Shown: positions 16,675 through 25,284 of the stretch, one piece after another | Layout of the letters: each line of letters opens with the position of its first letter | Position numbering within the stretch: the stretch's first letter is position 1 | NCBI RefSeq assembly: GCF_029457495.1 | Contig: NZ_CP120361.1 | Span: forward strand, 930,001 to 994,000 | Direction of reading: 5' to 3' | From: Chelativorans sp. AA-79 | GTDB lineage: Bacteria; Pseudomonadota; Alphaproteobacteria; Rhizobiales; Rhizobiaceae | DNA: 64,000 nucleotides | Position numbers and translations under genes: made by a program | Notes under the pieces: generated by a model | Database searches by the model: none | The model's input: only the letters and a program-made list of their open reading frames with translations | What the model was told of the DNA's origin: nothing

Positions 16675-17747
16675 GTCGCGTTCCTCTCGGGCTTGCGGAT
16701 GCGGAAGATCTGGTTGCACCTGCACCGGATTCGCTCCGAAGCGGGGCCTTTCGGATCATGAGGGCGCATCATTTTCACGCCATTGCCGGTGATGAATGGT
16801 GCCTCGCGACCCTGCACCCGACTGACCTGCATGTGTCCATGGCTCCAGCGCTCGCGACCGTCCCGGTTCACTCGCCACTCGCGTTCTATCTGATCGTCGG
16901 GGATGCCGATCTGCTCCGTGATCTGGTCGAAGCCTTCTTGGCGTGCCGCGCTGATAGCATTGCCAGTTTCGGTGATGGCGATGGTCTCGGCGCGAAAAGC
17001 GATGTAGCGCTGGCGATAGCGCTCCACCATTCTGTCGATTTGCTCAGGTGTGAGCGGCTTGTCTTCCCGGCGCGCCCGCTGCAATGTGGGATCAAACCGA
17101 CGGTCGCGGAGATCGTAATCGAATGCCGCGTCATAGACTGCCACGCGTTGACCGCCCTCTAAGACGCGCCGATACCGGTCGACCGTCTCAAGCTGCTCTG
17201 TCGTGAGCCCAATGGCATTGCGGAACTGCCGCGCCATGTCTCGCGGCCCAGCACCGTCCATGAGCCCTTGCGTGATCGCTTGGCGGATTGCCTCGCGCTG
17301 GCTTTGCGTCATCTCGCGGATGAACTGGAGCTGTGCATCACGCATCAGCGCGGCGGCGCGCTCGTTCGTCGGATCGAAGGCAATTCCGGTCGAGGGTGCC
17401 CATGCCCGAACCTGAGAGGCGAGGGCGCTTACTTCCTCCCGCGCCGCGATGAGGAAGACTTCCGACACGACCGGCGCCATGCGCGCGACATAACGATCCA
17501 CGACCTGCAACGCAGCCTCGATATCGCCGCGGCCCAGCAATTCGGCCACATCGCGCAGCACGTCAGGTGACTGGACGGCCCTCACGAAGTCGAGGAACGC
17601 ACGCTTAACCGAGCGCTCCAGCCTTTGCACAAGGCGCTCGATGCGCAGCTGCTCATCCGACGCCGCCTTGCAAAACAAATCAGGCGCCTTTACGGGCGCC
17701 TGATAAGGACCAAAGAGAGCCTGAATATTCAAGTGAGCCACTTCCAT
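16671..17747 (-). CDS. Minor head protein, MuF-like (head morphogenesis)
   Basis: 358 residues. N-terminal half helical; C-terminal half has the MuF/SPP1-gp7 pattern: an ITETGNAISAARQEGFDQI helix and a terminal cysteine-containing strand (ERIRCRCNQIFRIRK). Such proteins attach to the portal inside the procapsid and can be ejected with DNA. It is followed directly by the protease. Upstream, the HNH gene overlaps its start by 19 bp, a sign that the HNH gene was inserted between MuF and the neighbouring head gene. Confidence 0.85.
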   Translation of the reverse strand: MEVAHLNIQALFGPYQAPVKAPDLFCKAASDEQLRIERLVQRLERSVKRAFLDFVRAVQSPDVLRDVAELLGRGDIEAALQVVDRYVARMAPVVSEVFLIAAREEVSALASQVRAWAPSTGIAFDPTNERAAALMRDAQLQFIREMTQSQREAIRQAITQGLMDGAGPRDMARQFRNAIGLTTEQLETVDRYRRVLEGGQRVAVYDAAFDYDLRDRRFDPTLQRARREDKPLTPEQIDRMVERYRQRYIAFRAETIAITETGNAISAARQEGFDQITEQIGIPDDQIEREWRVNRDGRERWSHGHMQVSRVQGREAPFITGNGVKMMRPHDPKGPASERIRCRCNQIFRIRKPERNAT

Positions 17748-18316
17748 CGAAGGCGGCGCTGTATTTGGCTTATTGTGGTAGGTGACACGCCAAACATCTC
17801 GGCGAGATCACGCTGATGCATCTTACCTCTCAATGCCCGTATCTGCCGGACATCGTGCTCTGTAAGCTTTGATAAGCCATGCTGTTTGCCGCGGTTATGG
17901 GTGCCGTGAGTTAGCTTGTCGCTTTGGTTTTCCGTTCTGGTTTTCCAGATGATGTGCGCCTGTGTCACACAGCCGAGATTGCCACATCCACATTCATGCG
18001 CGGCTTCATGCTGCGGCGTTGGCGGAGGGCCGTTGACCTCTTCACAGATGAGCCGGGAAACAACTCTATCTCGGCCATTCCGTCGAAGCTTCCCATATCC
18101 ATGCCGATCCCGACCATAAGGCCAAATTAGGCATTCATCGCCTTTGTAGGAAAGGACGACTTCTCGAAAAAAGCGCTCAGGTTCACCATTGAATGTCTCA
18201 CGGCCACCCAGTGGATCGCCATGCACGCGCCAGCGGTCATAGTGCATGCTGCACCAGCCACGGGCCTTCGGTGCCTTGTCGCATCCCGGAATCTTGCATA
18301 TACGAATAGCAGCCAC
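17729..18316 (-). CDS. HNH endonuclease (free-standing, homing-type)
   Basis: 195 residues from the GTG at 18316, chosen because AGGAGG lies 5 nt upstream; a longer ORF to 18397 lacks a ribosome site. It has two zinc-binding Cys/His groups (CKIPGCDKAPKARGWCSMHY; HEAAHECGCGNLGCVTQAHI). The second holds the HNH core, with WKTRTENQSDK after it. The C-terminus is an HTH (LTEHDVRQIRALRGK, AEMFGVSPTTISQIQRR). This architecture is typical of selfish phage HNH nucleases. Placement between head genes with a 19 bp overlap into MuF fits an inserted mobile gene. Confidence 0.85.
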   Translation of the reverse strand: MAAIRICKIPGCDKAPKARGWCSMHYDRWRVHGDPLGGRETFNGEPERFFREVVLSYKGDECLIWPYGRDRHGYGKLRRNGRDRVVSRLICEEVNGPPPTPQHEAAHECGCGNLGCVTQAHIIWKTRTENQSDKLTHGTHNRGKQHGLSKLTEHDVRQIRALRGKMHQRDLAEMFGVSPTTISQIQRRLRWKWLT

Positions 18317-18401
18317 TCGAACCTCCTGCGTTCGGGCTTGGTCAGGGCCGGAGCAGGCGTTGGCGCGCCGCTTCGGTCCGCTGAATATAGGATGCAAATC
18401 C

Positions 18402-18608
18402 TTGAGTGAAAAGCAAAAAGCTTACGATCCGCGTGACCGCGAGCAGAAGCTCCACGACCGTTCGACGTGGAAAGAGACGGAAAACCTGGCGCTGATCAAA
18501 GCGTCGAAGAAAGCTTGGTGGCGCCCGGATTACTGGAAGGGCGTGGCGATGCTGGCCGATCTGTGGGACGAGGAGCAGCGCGATCAGACGCCGCGCGACA
18601 CCCCATAG
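18402..18608 (+). CDS. Possible small plus-strand protein
   Basis: 68 codons from TTG at 18402, with AGGAT 8 nt upstream. The product is charged and Trp-rich (STWKETENLALIKASKKAWW; YWKGVAMLADLWDEEQRD), with no membrane segment. It runs against the head operon and overlaps the 3' end of the next minus-strand gene by 25 bp. No family recognised. The non-random composition favours a real gene, but the TTG start and short length leave doubt. Confidence 0.35.
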   Translation: MSEKQKAYDPRDREQKLHDRSTWKETENLALIKASKKAWWRPDYWKGVAMLADLWDEEQRDQTPRDTP

Positions 18609-19153
18609 TCCGGATCACTGAACGGGCTTTCCCGGCTCGTGCCGCTGGCGAATGCTCCGACCAATGAGCCGCTGTCGCCTGACACTGCGAGGCAATCCGC
18701 GAGCGGCGCAAAGATGCCCCATATTGTCGAGGCATTCGACTGCGACGGCAAGATACCCGTGTTGAAATACTCGATCTCGACCGAGCCGGCCTTGAGGCGT
18801 TTCGTGCCGCCTTGCGATGAAGACGCGCCGCCGGCAAGTTCCGGGTTCTGGCTGATCGCGAACGCCAACCGGATATTCACAATCGGAAGAGCTGCGGGGA
18901 GAACGCTCGGGTCTTCTTGACAGGTGCGAGGAAACTCACGGGCATTGTCCGGGTCAGTCTTGCTGCCTTTCCATGCCTGACTGTCAATGACGAGAACGCC
19001 GGACACTATCGTGCGGCCCTTCTGGTCATCTGACATCGCATTCCACGCATCGGCATCAATGGTGCCATTCATGAACGTGTCAGCCGTCGCAAGGTCGATG
19101 TATACGGGATAATCCGTGCCGTCGATGGTGACCTGCGGATAGGAGAAGGCCAT
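18584..19153 (-). CDS. Head-tail connector-like protein (DnaT-like fold)
   Basis: 189 residues. The pattern YIDLATADTFMNGTIDADAW followed by LVIDSQAWKGSKTDP and RLAFAISQNPEL matches phage proteins annotated as DnaT-like or gp6-type adaptors. In such phages this protein sits next to portal or head genes and probably forms the connector ring. C-terminus is Ser/Gly-rich. The DnaT name reflects a fold resemblance and does not show a role in replication. Confidence 0.6.
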   Translation of the reverse strand: MAFSYPQVTIDGTDYPVYIDLATADTFMNGTIDADAWNAMSDDQKGRTIVSGVLVIDSQAWKGSKTDPDNAREFPRTCQEDPSVLPAALPIVNIRLAFAISQNPELAGGASSSQGGTKRLKAGSVEIEYFNTGILPSQSNASTIWGIFAPLADCLAVSGDSGSLVGAFASGTSRESPFSDPDYGVSRGV

Positions 19154-19166
19154 GTCCGCTCTCCGA

Positions 19167-19811
19167 TCAACTTAGCTCGATTGCGGTGATAACGCCGCCG
19201 GCAACGGTCAAGGTCGCGGTGGTCGTGTATGTCCCGGTGACAGGAACAGTCAGGGCCTGCGCATCGCTCACGATAGCATCGGTGGCGTTGACCAGCGGGA
19301 AGTTCTGCCAGTTGCCCTGATCGACGGCGACGGTCGCACCGGCTGTCTTGCCGCCCTGGTCGACGATCGTGATCGGCGCGGCATGAATGGCGATTTTCGT
19401 GGTTGCGTTGGCGAGCTGGACGTTCCCGGCGTTGCTGCTCACGCGCCCCACACCAGCCACCTGGCCAGCGCCCGCGCCGAAGTCGAGCACATCTATGTCG
19501 TCTACGCCGTCCTGCATCACGGCATAGTTCGCCGGCAGCGTCACGCCATGGAACGCAGCAGGATCACCCGATACCTCGACCGCACCCGTTGCCAGTGTCG
19601 AGTTGCCGGTCGCGTCGAGAACATTCGCCGCCTGCCCATCCGTGACGATGGCGCCATCAGCGGGTATGGTCGTGACGCCTTTCTCGGCGATATGCTTGGC
19701 CCAAGGTCCGTCACCGTCCATGGCCTGAAGCGCCTGGGCGATCCGGCGCTTCCATGAGCCCGAGCCCTCGACGCCCAATTGCTGGGCTATGTCGCGCCAC
19801 CAGCTTGCCAT
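19167..19811 (-). CDS. Putative virion protein, unknown family
   Basis: 214 residues. N-terminus helical and Trp-rich (MASWWRDIAQQLGVEGSG), the remainder short beta repeats rich in Ala/Thr/Val (IVSDAQALTVPVTGTYTTTA). Such composition is common in capsid fibres or decoration proteins. It lies between the fibre-like gene and the connector-like gene. No family recognised. Confidence 0.55.
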   Translation of the reverse strand: MASWWRDIAQQLGVEGSGSWKRRIAQALQAMDGDGPWAKHIAEKGVTTIPADGAIVTDGQAANVLDATGNSTLATGAVEVSGDPAAFHGVTLPANYAVMQDGVDDIDVLDFGAGAGQVAGVGRVSSNAGNVQLANATTKIAIHAAPITIVDQGGKTAGATVAVDQGNWQNFPLVNATDAIVSDAQALTVPVTGTYTTTATLTVAGGVITAIELS

Positions 19812-19833
19812 CGTCAGCTCCAGTCGGTGATGA

Positions 19834-21015
19834 TCATGTCGCTATCAGTCCTGCCGCGCGAAGTTTGGCGAGCAGCGCATTGAAATCAGCAACCAGACCG
19901 GCAATGTCGGTGGCTGTACTATCGGCCTGTGCAGCGGCTTGCGGAAGACTGCTCCACGAAGGTGCGGCCCCGTTGCCTCCAGACGTGAGGACCTGTCCTG
20001 CCGTGCCTGCGCTGGGTGAAGAGCCGACAGAGAAAGCGCCGGTAATGGAAAAGCCACCCGTGTGTTGCCATGCACCGCTGCCGCTGTTGGAAGCAATCGC
20101 AGTGACAGCGGCGGCGCTTCTGGTCACGGAGAGAACATTGTGGGACGTTGAGCCGTCATCGCTTATGGCGCGCAGGTTGAGCGTATTCGCCGCGCTGCCA
20201 TCGAGGTCCCACCGACCGGAATCCGTCGCGGCATTCCCCTTTGAGACCTCGATACGCGGAGTATTCGACCAAGCCGTGATGCTTCCCTGCGCCGCCGTGG
20301 CTTCAGCCTGGGAGACGACGAGAGGATTGACGACGAACACGCCGCCGTCCGATTCCCACAGCGTCATCAAATCACTGCCGTCGTCATTCAGCAGTTTGGC
20401 AAAGACGCGCTGCCGGTTGCCGTCATATACAAGGGTAAAGCGATGAGTGTTGCTGACCCCGGCTGTGTCATAGAAATCGACTGCCGGAAGGGCAGATCGG
20501 ACTTGAAAGCCCGGTTCTGTCGCAGAAGAAGGACCGGAGAAAATGTGCTTGCCGGTCCACGTCGGGGCAATTCCCTGATCGAGCGCCGGAGCGCCATCAG
20601 AGCGCATGAACGTATTTGCCGCTCCGTTCTTGGCCACGAGGCCAATGGTTGCCGAAGGATTGGCGGCCCCGGCCCCGAACTCTCCTGTATCAGTCCAGTT
20701 TGAAAGCGTGCTCGCCGGCTCCTGCCGCAGATAGAACATATGCGGCGGCGTGAAATCGGTGCGAATGCAGACCGCCGGCGCGCCGACAATCAACGCTAAC
20801 ATCTCCGCCTCGGTGGCGGCCTCGGCAGTCTCGTGCTGGAGAGGCGGCAACTGGTCGGCCGAAAGCTTTTCATCCCCGTCCAGAGTCGCAACGCCACCCG
20901 CCGCGCCTTTCTCGGAAAGCGGGATAAACTCGCCCTCTCCCGGATCATAAGGCGCGCCGTCTTCGGTATAGAAGCCCGGCGCCATCACGGGCCGCGTGAA
21001 TTTCTTGAAACCCAT
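19834..21015 (-). CDS. Putative head fibre / receptor-binding-like protein
   Basis: 393 residues. The N-terminus (APPYDPGEGEFIPLSEKGAAGG-like, ATLDGDEKLSADQLP) is the short linker motif often seen at the base of phage fibres. The middle is a beta-rich region (SNTHRFTLVYDGNRQRVFAK) and the C-terminus a trimeric-looking Gly/Ser region (SSPSAGTAGQVLTSGGNGAA) ending in a helix. This gene is directly after the portal, inside the head module, not with the tail fibres. That suggests a head fibre (compare phi29 gp8.5, by role only). Confidence 0.6.
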   Translation of the reverse strand: MGFKKFTRPVMAPGFYTEDGAPYDPGEGEFIPLSEKGAAGGVATLDGDEKLSADQLPPLQHETAEAATEAEMLALIVGAPAVCIRTDFTPPHMFYLRQEPASTLSNWTDTGEFGAGAANPSATIGLVAKNGAANTFMRSDGAPALDQGIAPTWTGKHIFSGPSSATEPGFQVRSALPAVDFYDTAGVSNTHRFTLVYDGNRQRVFAKLLNDDGSDLMTLWESDGGVFVVNPLVVSQAEATAAQGSITAWSNTPRIEVSKGNAATDSGRWDLDGSAANTLNLRAISDDGSTSHNVLSVTRSAAAVTAIASNSGSGAWQHTGGFSITGAFSVGSSPSAGTAGQVLTSGGNGAAPSWSSLPQAAAQADSTATDIAGLVADFNALLAKLRAAGLIAT

Positions 21016-21024
21016 CGTAGTCTC

Positions 21025-22428
21025 CTATGCGGGCCTGCCTTCGAGCAAATCGCCGCCGGCATCTTCAGGTGGCGCGGAAAGGCCAAGCATTTCATAGACC
21101 TCGGCAACGGCCGGATCGGATGGAGTAAGAACAGCGCCCGCCGTCGCCATGTCGCGCAGCGTGGACGCCACCTCCTGCACCGACATGAAGCTCACGTCCT
21201 CGGGCTCCAGCGTCGGCTTGAGCCGATCGTCGAAGCCGTTGAGCGACCAGATGCCACCGACCAGATCGCGGCCGTACATCTCGCCCATGTCCGCAAGCAT
21301 GCCGTTGACCTGCAGGTACAGGTTCCGGCTCTTGTCCTCGCTCAGGGCGCGGGATCCGGAAGTCTGGCCGACAAGCAACTGCTCCACGCCCATGATGCGG
21401 GCGAGCTCCCAGTTGGTGCGCTCGATCGCGGCGCCGAGATGCTCGATGCCGGTGGAATTGCCCTGCAGCAACTCCATGCCCCAACGAAGTGCGCTCGCCC
21501 ATGAATAGCCGTCGGCCTGGATGTTCTTGAACGGCGTCGAGTCGAGCAGCAGCCCCGTGTTCACGTCCTTGGCCTGCGTCTGGACGAAGTTGCGCATCGC
21601 CATGATGGCCATGTCGACCTGCTGCGCGAATTCCTTGTCGTCGGGCCGCTCGCGCTTGGCCTGCTCGAGCTCGGCGATGGGAGCGCGGCCGATTGGAGTG
21701 CCCCTTAGATCGCGGTCGAAGCCGATGCCTTCGATCTTGAGATACTCCTTCAGCCGCTCGGCCGGCTCCGCGACCTGGCGAAGGATGCCGAGCCCCTCGG
21801 GGCTGTCGGTCAGGGTGTCGTCGACGAGGTAGACGAACTTCCAGCGCGGGATATAGAACAATTCGCCGGTCTGCGGCGAGCGCTGCACCACGCCGCGCAC
21901 GCGGCCGGTCGCCGGATCAATGTCCCACTGCCAGATGGTATGCTGTGGCCGCGCCTCGATGTTCTCGATGCCGATGAGGCCGTCTTCCCGCTTCTTGGCC
22001 TGCCACTCCTGAATGGAGAAGCCATAGAAGCGGTACATGCCGGAGCGCTTGACGACGCGGCGCCAGGACACGTCCATGTCGGCCAGAATTTTCTCGACGA
22101 ACTCGGCCGCGGCCTTTGCCTCATCAGAGGATTCGCCGTCGGGAAGGTCCTGCGCCGGGCTCACGGTCCATGTGGGCTTGGTGGCGAGGCCGAGGAAATA
22201 CCGGATGCCGGCCGCCACGATGGACGTGTTGACCATGATATCCGAGAAGGTGATGTAGCGGTTGTAGCCCGAAACCGCCGGGTTCTTCTCGATGTTCTGG
22301 ACGAAGCCGCCGTAGACCGCGGTGCCGCTGACACCTGCTTCCTTGTAGGGACTGACGCGCTGGCTGGGCTTCTCACCTCCGGCGAGGCCAAGTCCGCTCA
22401 GCATGCCGGTGAGCCAGGTTTTCGCCAT
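21025..22428 (-). CDS. Portal protein (Mu gp29-like, DUF935)
   Basis: 467 residues. Pattern of DUF935 portals: GYNRYITFSDIMVNTSIVAA, then FYGFSIQEWQAK, ARPQHTIWQWDIDPATG, and VYLVDDTLTDSPEGLGILRQ. The protein forms the dodecameric channel through which DNA is packaged and ejected. It is 11 bp downstream of TerL. Combined with MuF and XkdF-type protease, this gives a Mu-like head on a lambda-like long non-contractile tail. Confidence 0.88.
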   Translation of the reverse strand: MAKTWLTGMLSGLGLAGGEKPSQRVSPYKEAGVSGTAVYGGFVQNIEKNPAVSGYNRYITFSDIMVNTSIVAAGIRYFLGLATKPTWTVSPAQDLPDGESSDEAKAAAEFVEKILADMDVSWRRVVKRSGMYRFYGFSIQEWQAKKREDGLIGIENIEARPQHTIWQWDIDPATGRVRGVVQRSPQTGELFYIPRWKFVYLVDDTLTDSPEGLGILRQVAEPAERLKEYLKIEGIGFDRDLRGTPIGRAPIAELEQAKRERPDDKEFAQQVDMAIMAMRNFVQTQAKDVNTGLLLDSTPFKNIQADGYSWASALRWGMELLQGNSTGIEHLGAAIERTNWELARIMGVEQLLVGQTSGSRALSEDKSRNLYLQVNGMLADMGEMYGRDLVGGIWSLNGFDDRLKPTLEPEDVSFMSVQEVASTLRDMATAGAVLTPSDPAVAEVYEMLGLSAPPEDAGGDLLEGRPA

Positions 22429-22439
22429 GAGGGAGGAGC

Positions 22440-23858
22440 CTAATTTGTGATCGGGATTGCGACGGGAGCGCCGATGCCGGAGAAGCCGTCCTTGCGCTCG
22501 ACGAGCGTGTTGAACGCGCGGCTCGTGCTGTCGGCATCGTCGTCGTGGGCGGCCTCGGGAAATCCTTCCAGCTCGGTGAACCAGATTTCATTCCATGAAC
22601 CGCGAAGCACGAGCACGTTTCCAGCCTCGGCCTGGGCTGAAAATGCCTTGAAGCGCGTGATCTTGTCGCCAGTCTCGGGAGAGAACCGCACATCATAGCC
22701 GGCGAGCTTCGAGGCCATGTAGGACTTCTGCCACTTGCCGGCCTGCGCCGGGTCCTGGGGTAACGAGATGCGAACGAGCCTACCATCGGCAGAGGCCGTG
22801 TTCGTCACCATCTTTTCCGTGCCCTGCGGGCTGAGGCGGTCACGGCGGTGGTCGGCGACGATATAGCGGCCGTCCGAAAGCTTGCCGATCTTGGTGCCTG
22901 CGGTCCAGTCCGGGTCGTTCTCTTCCGTCTTCGGTGTGCCGCCCAAATCCCAGCCGCGCACCCATTGGAGGACCTGAGCCGGGATAGCGTCGACCACCTC
23001 GCACCAGGAGCGCTGGAAGAAGAGGCCGGCGGCAGGCCTGATCTTCCAGTTGCCGCCCAGCAAGCGCTCGCGCTCCACCGTGGGGAGTGCCAACAGGTTC
23101 GCCATGTAGCCCGGATCGGCTTGCATGAGCGCTTTGTTGTCGGTCAGCTTCGCCGGGATGAAGGTGACGGACTTGGGCGGGATCGGCTCGCCGGTGGACG
23201 GGTCCTTGTATTCGGCAAGGTCTTCGGGCCGATCGGCCCAGACGATGGCATCCCCGATGCGAACGAACCAGCGCAGCTTTCCGGCGCGCTCCGGGATGGC
23301 GTAGCCCGTGTCCTGATCGATCCACCACGAGATGAACTCGGCGACCCAGGAATCGGCATCGGGGTTGCACGTCGCCCGGATATAAGGCTTCACGCCGCAC
23401 ATGGAGCGGTTGCGCGAAACCATGTACCAGAACTGCTTCGCGCTGAAATGCGTCAGCTCGTCGAAGCAGATGAGCGGGATCTGCGCGCCCTGCCAGTTGA
23501 GCACGGTCTTGTCGTGCTCGAGGTGGGCGAAGGAGACCGTAGCGCCGGAGGGGAAGTTCCACTCCAGCACGTGCTCTTTCGGCTGGCCGCCGGCGGAAGG
23601 ATAAACCTTCTCGCTTTCGTCCCACAATCCGCCCTCGTTTCGGACCTGGACCGTGGTGCGCCGGAAGAACACGGCGCCGAACTCGCCGTTCCTCAGGACA
23701 TGACGCATGGGCTCCATGAGGAGCGCCCATGTCTTGCCCCCGCCCGCCGCGCCGCCGTAAATCGCGATATCGGCCGGCGATGCGAGGAAGGCTGATTGCG
23801 GGCCTTCCTGAGGGCGAATGATCCTCGGCTTGCCCTCCGCCGCGCTAATCCCTGCCAT
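22440..23858 (-). CDS. terL: Terminase large subunit
   Basis: 472 residues. Walker A GAAGGGKT at residues 36-43; Walker B LICFDE with D133 E134; ATPase coupling motif region around ATCNPDADSWV. The C-terminal nuclease has GWDLGG as first acidic motif and DDDADSTSRA as the last acidic cluster. It translocates DNA into the procapsid and cuts it. It overlaps TerS by 14 bp and precedes the portal, the standard order. Confidence 0.95.
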   Translation of the reverse strand: MAGISAAEGKPRIIRPQEGPQSAFLASPADIAIYGGAAGGGKTWALLMEPMRHVLRNGEFGAVFFRRTTVQVRNEGGLWDESEKVYPSAGGQPKEHVLEWNFPSGATVSFAHLEHDKTVLNWQGAQIPLICFDELTHFSAKQFWYMVSRNRSMCGVKPYIRATCNPDADSWVAEFISWWIDQDTGYAIPERAGKLRWFVRIGDAIVWADRPEDLAEYKDPSTGEPIPPKSVTFIPAKLTDNKALMQADPGYMANLLALPTVERERLLGGNWKIRPAAGLFFQRSWCEVVDAIPAQVLQWVRGWDLGGTPKTEENDPDWTAGTKIGKLSDGRYIVADHRRDRLSPQGTEKMVTNTASADGRLVRISLPQDPAQAGKWQKSYMASKLAGYDVRFSPETGDKITRFKAFSAQAEAGNVLVLRGSWNEIWFTELEGFPEAAHDDDADSTSRAFNTLVERKDGFSGIGAPVAIPITN

Positions 23859-24309
23859 TGTCCGGAAGCTGGAAGAACGTCACTTGGGCCGGCACGGCCG
23901 GCAAGTCCTTCCCGTCCTTTCCGGTCAGTTCACGCCGGTTGGTGTAGGCGTTTCCCATTTCCTCGGCGGCCTGCTTGAGCAACTGCGCAACCATCGCACT
24001 GTTGCCGCGCTTCTCGTTGAGCGCGATCTGGGTTTCGAGCTTGCGGAGACGAACGGCCCGATGGCTCACACCGATCTTGCTTGTGTCTTCGAGGAAGGCT
24101 TTCCGCGTCTCCTCGAAAAGGGTCCGATACTTCTGGGAAAGGTGCTGCCCGGCCTTCTTGGTCGGATCGTATTTCTCGACCTGCTGCCGGGTGACCTGAA
24201 CTCCCAATTCCTTCATTGCGGCATCCGCAACGACAGAAGGCGAATCGAAGCACGCGAGGGCCTGCACGATGAAGGTCTTCACCTCATCGGATAATCCCTT
24301 GCGTGGCAT
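23845..24309 (-). CDS. terS: Terminase small subunit (DUF2280)
   Basis: 154 residues with an N-terminal HTH-like region (SDEVKTFIVQALACFDSPS, VADAAMKELGVQVTRQQVEK) and YDPTKKAGQHLSQKY, the DUF2280 signature. A coiled-coil helix follows (RLRKLETQIALNEKRGN). DUF2280 genes stand just before large terminases in many proteobacterial prophages. Role: recognise the packaging site and recruit TerL. Confidence 0.85.
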   Translation of the reverse strand: MPRKGLSDEVKTFIVQALACFDSPSVVADAAMKELGVQVTRQQVEKYDPTKKAGQHLSQKYRTLFEETRKAFLEDTSKIGVSHRAVRLRKLETQIALNEKRGNSAMVAQLLKQAAEEMGNAYTNRRELTGKDGKDLPAVPAQVTFFQLPDNGRD

Positions 24310-24530
24310 GAACAGTCTACCTTGTGTCTACTTATTGCCCATTGAGTACAGCGCGTCTCAGCACCGCCTCGAGGAAGAGAAGCGAGCCACTATCGCGCGG
24401 GTTGACGATCAGAGCGCCCATTTCGGTCTCTTTCCGTACTGTGTTGCAATCTCATTCCTGAATACGCCACAGCGTGAGAATGTCGCCGGTATCTGGCCGG
24501 TGGGCAGTTGGCATTTTCGGGAATGGTTTT
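24310..24530. other. Intergenic region upstream of terS
   Basis: 220 bp between terS and the 101-residue gene. It contains a 29-codon minus-strand ORF (24332-24421, start MGALIVNPRDSG) with GGAAAGAG 7 nt upstream, which could be a leader peptide. I see no operator of the families described elsewhere and no strong promoter. A packaging (pac/cos) site would be expected near here but cannot be identified by eye. Confidence 0.4.
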
Positions 24531-24836
24531 CTACTCCCCGATCCGTCTCCACCTGCGCCCGCAAGTGCGGCATTCGATATGCGCGACCTTCAGGCCGGCG
24601 CGATCGCGGAAGAGATCAACGTCTTCCCCGTCCACAGTGCATTCCTCTTTCTCGCATATGCCGGGATACTGACGGCCAGCGTAGATCACTGCGTCGAGAT
24701 CGGCGCGGGTGCTGATGTTGCGCAATGAGCTAAACCTTTGCGGAGATTGCCCAAAGAGGCGAAACGCCCGGATAATCCGGTATTCAAGGTCAGGACGGGC
24801 AGGGCGCAACTCCTGTGGCGTGTCTCTAACCGTCAT
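24531..24836 (-). CDS. Small protein with C-terminal Cys motifs
   Basis: 101 residues. The C-terminal part has cysteines in CEKEEC and a terminal CRTCGRRWRR, forming a possible four-Cys zinc ribbon; the N-terminal half is basic and helical (YRIIRAFRLFGQSPQRF). No family recognised. Gene order just upstream of terS suggests a packaging-related or late regulatory role. The start has only a weak ribosome site. Confidence 0.5.
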   Translation of the reverse strand: MTVRDTPQELRPARPDLEYRIIRAFRLFGQSPQRFSSLRNISTRADLDAVIYAGRQYPGICEKEECTVDGEDVDLFRDRAGLKVAHIECRTCGRRWRRIGE

Positions 24837-24839
24837 CTC

Positions 24840-25148
24840 TAACGGCAGATAGCCGCGCGGTCAGCTCTCCGCGCCGCCGTCCTGATCTGGTAGCCCGTTC
24901 GGGCGAAACTGCGGGGCTTGTGGCCGCAAGGTTTAGCGCGCCGTATCCCCGACCTGCACTACTGCCTCCCCTGACAGACACGGCAGGAATGCCATCAGGA
25001 TCACAGGCCTGGTGTGCCTACTCGCCCCGAAGGGCTTTCGGCGGGTGCAATTGGTGGGGCCTCGGGTTCTCCCGGATCAAGAGCAATCCCTTGGCCCATC
25101 AGCACATCCCCGTCCGACCGGATTCTTTCACCGGGAGGCGTGCCGATC
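24840..25148. other. Region without a supported gene, next to the tRNA-like genes
   Basis: About 310 bp. Short open frames here lack ribosome sites and have poor composition. There are several hairpins (for example CGCCCCGAAGGGC near 25025) and a TGGT-plus-acceptor-like sequence near 25053, but no T-loop motif, so I do not call further tRNAs. Confidence 0.5.
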
Positions 25149-25220
25149 TGGTTGCAGGCCAGCGAGTCGAACGCTGTCTTCCCGGCTTATGAGACCGAGC
25201 GGGCTCCGAGCCTGCCTGCT
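25149..25220 (-). tRNA. tRNA-Met(CAU)-like gene with reduced D-arm
   Basis: Minus strand. Acceptor AGCAGGC (25220-25214) pairs with GCCTGCA except for an A-A at the first position. The anticodon arm is TCGGT-CTCATAA-GCCGG, anticodon CAT at 25189-25191. Variable loop has 5 nt; T-arm CAGCG-TTCGACT-CGCTG is perfect with a standard T-loop. Discriminator A and an encoded CCA follow (25149-25152). Only 15 nt separate acceptor and anticodon stems, where about 19-20 are normal, so the D-arm is shrunken. Either a phage tRNA with a minimal D-arm or a decaying one. Confidence 0.5.
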
Positions 25221-25284
25221 GAAACTGTTGCAACCGATGCAGCTTTCTGCCACTATCATAGGTGGCAGGCCAAGCCTGTCATTT

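Noticed and set aside
1..24309. Gene transfer agent cluster
   Set aside because: Several tail proteins resemble GTA proteins, but terminase, repressor, replication, xis/int and operators show a temperate phage.
24880..25100. Further tRNA-like segments (TGGT followed by acceptor-like sequence near 24885, 25010 and 25053)
   Set aside because: None has a T-loop with 5-bp stem or a foldable anticodon arm.
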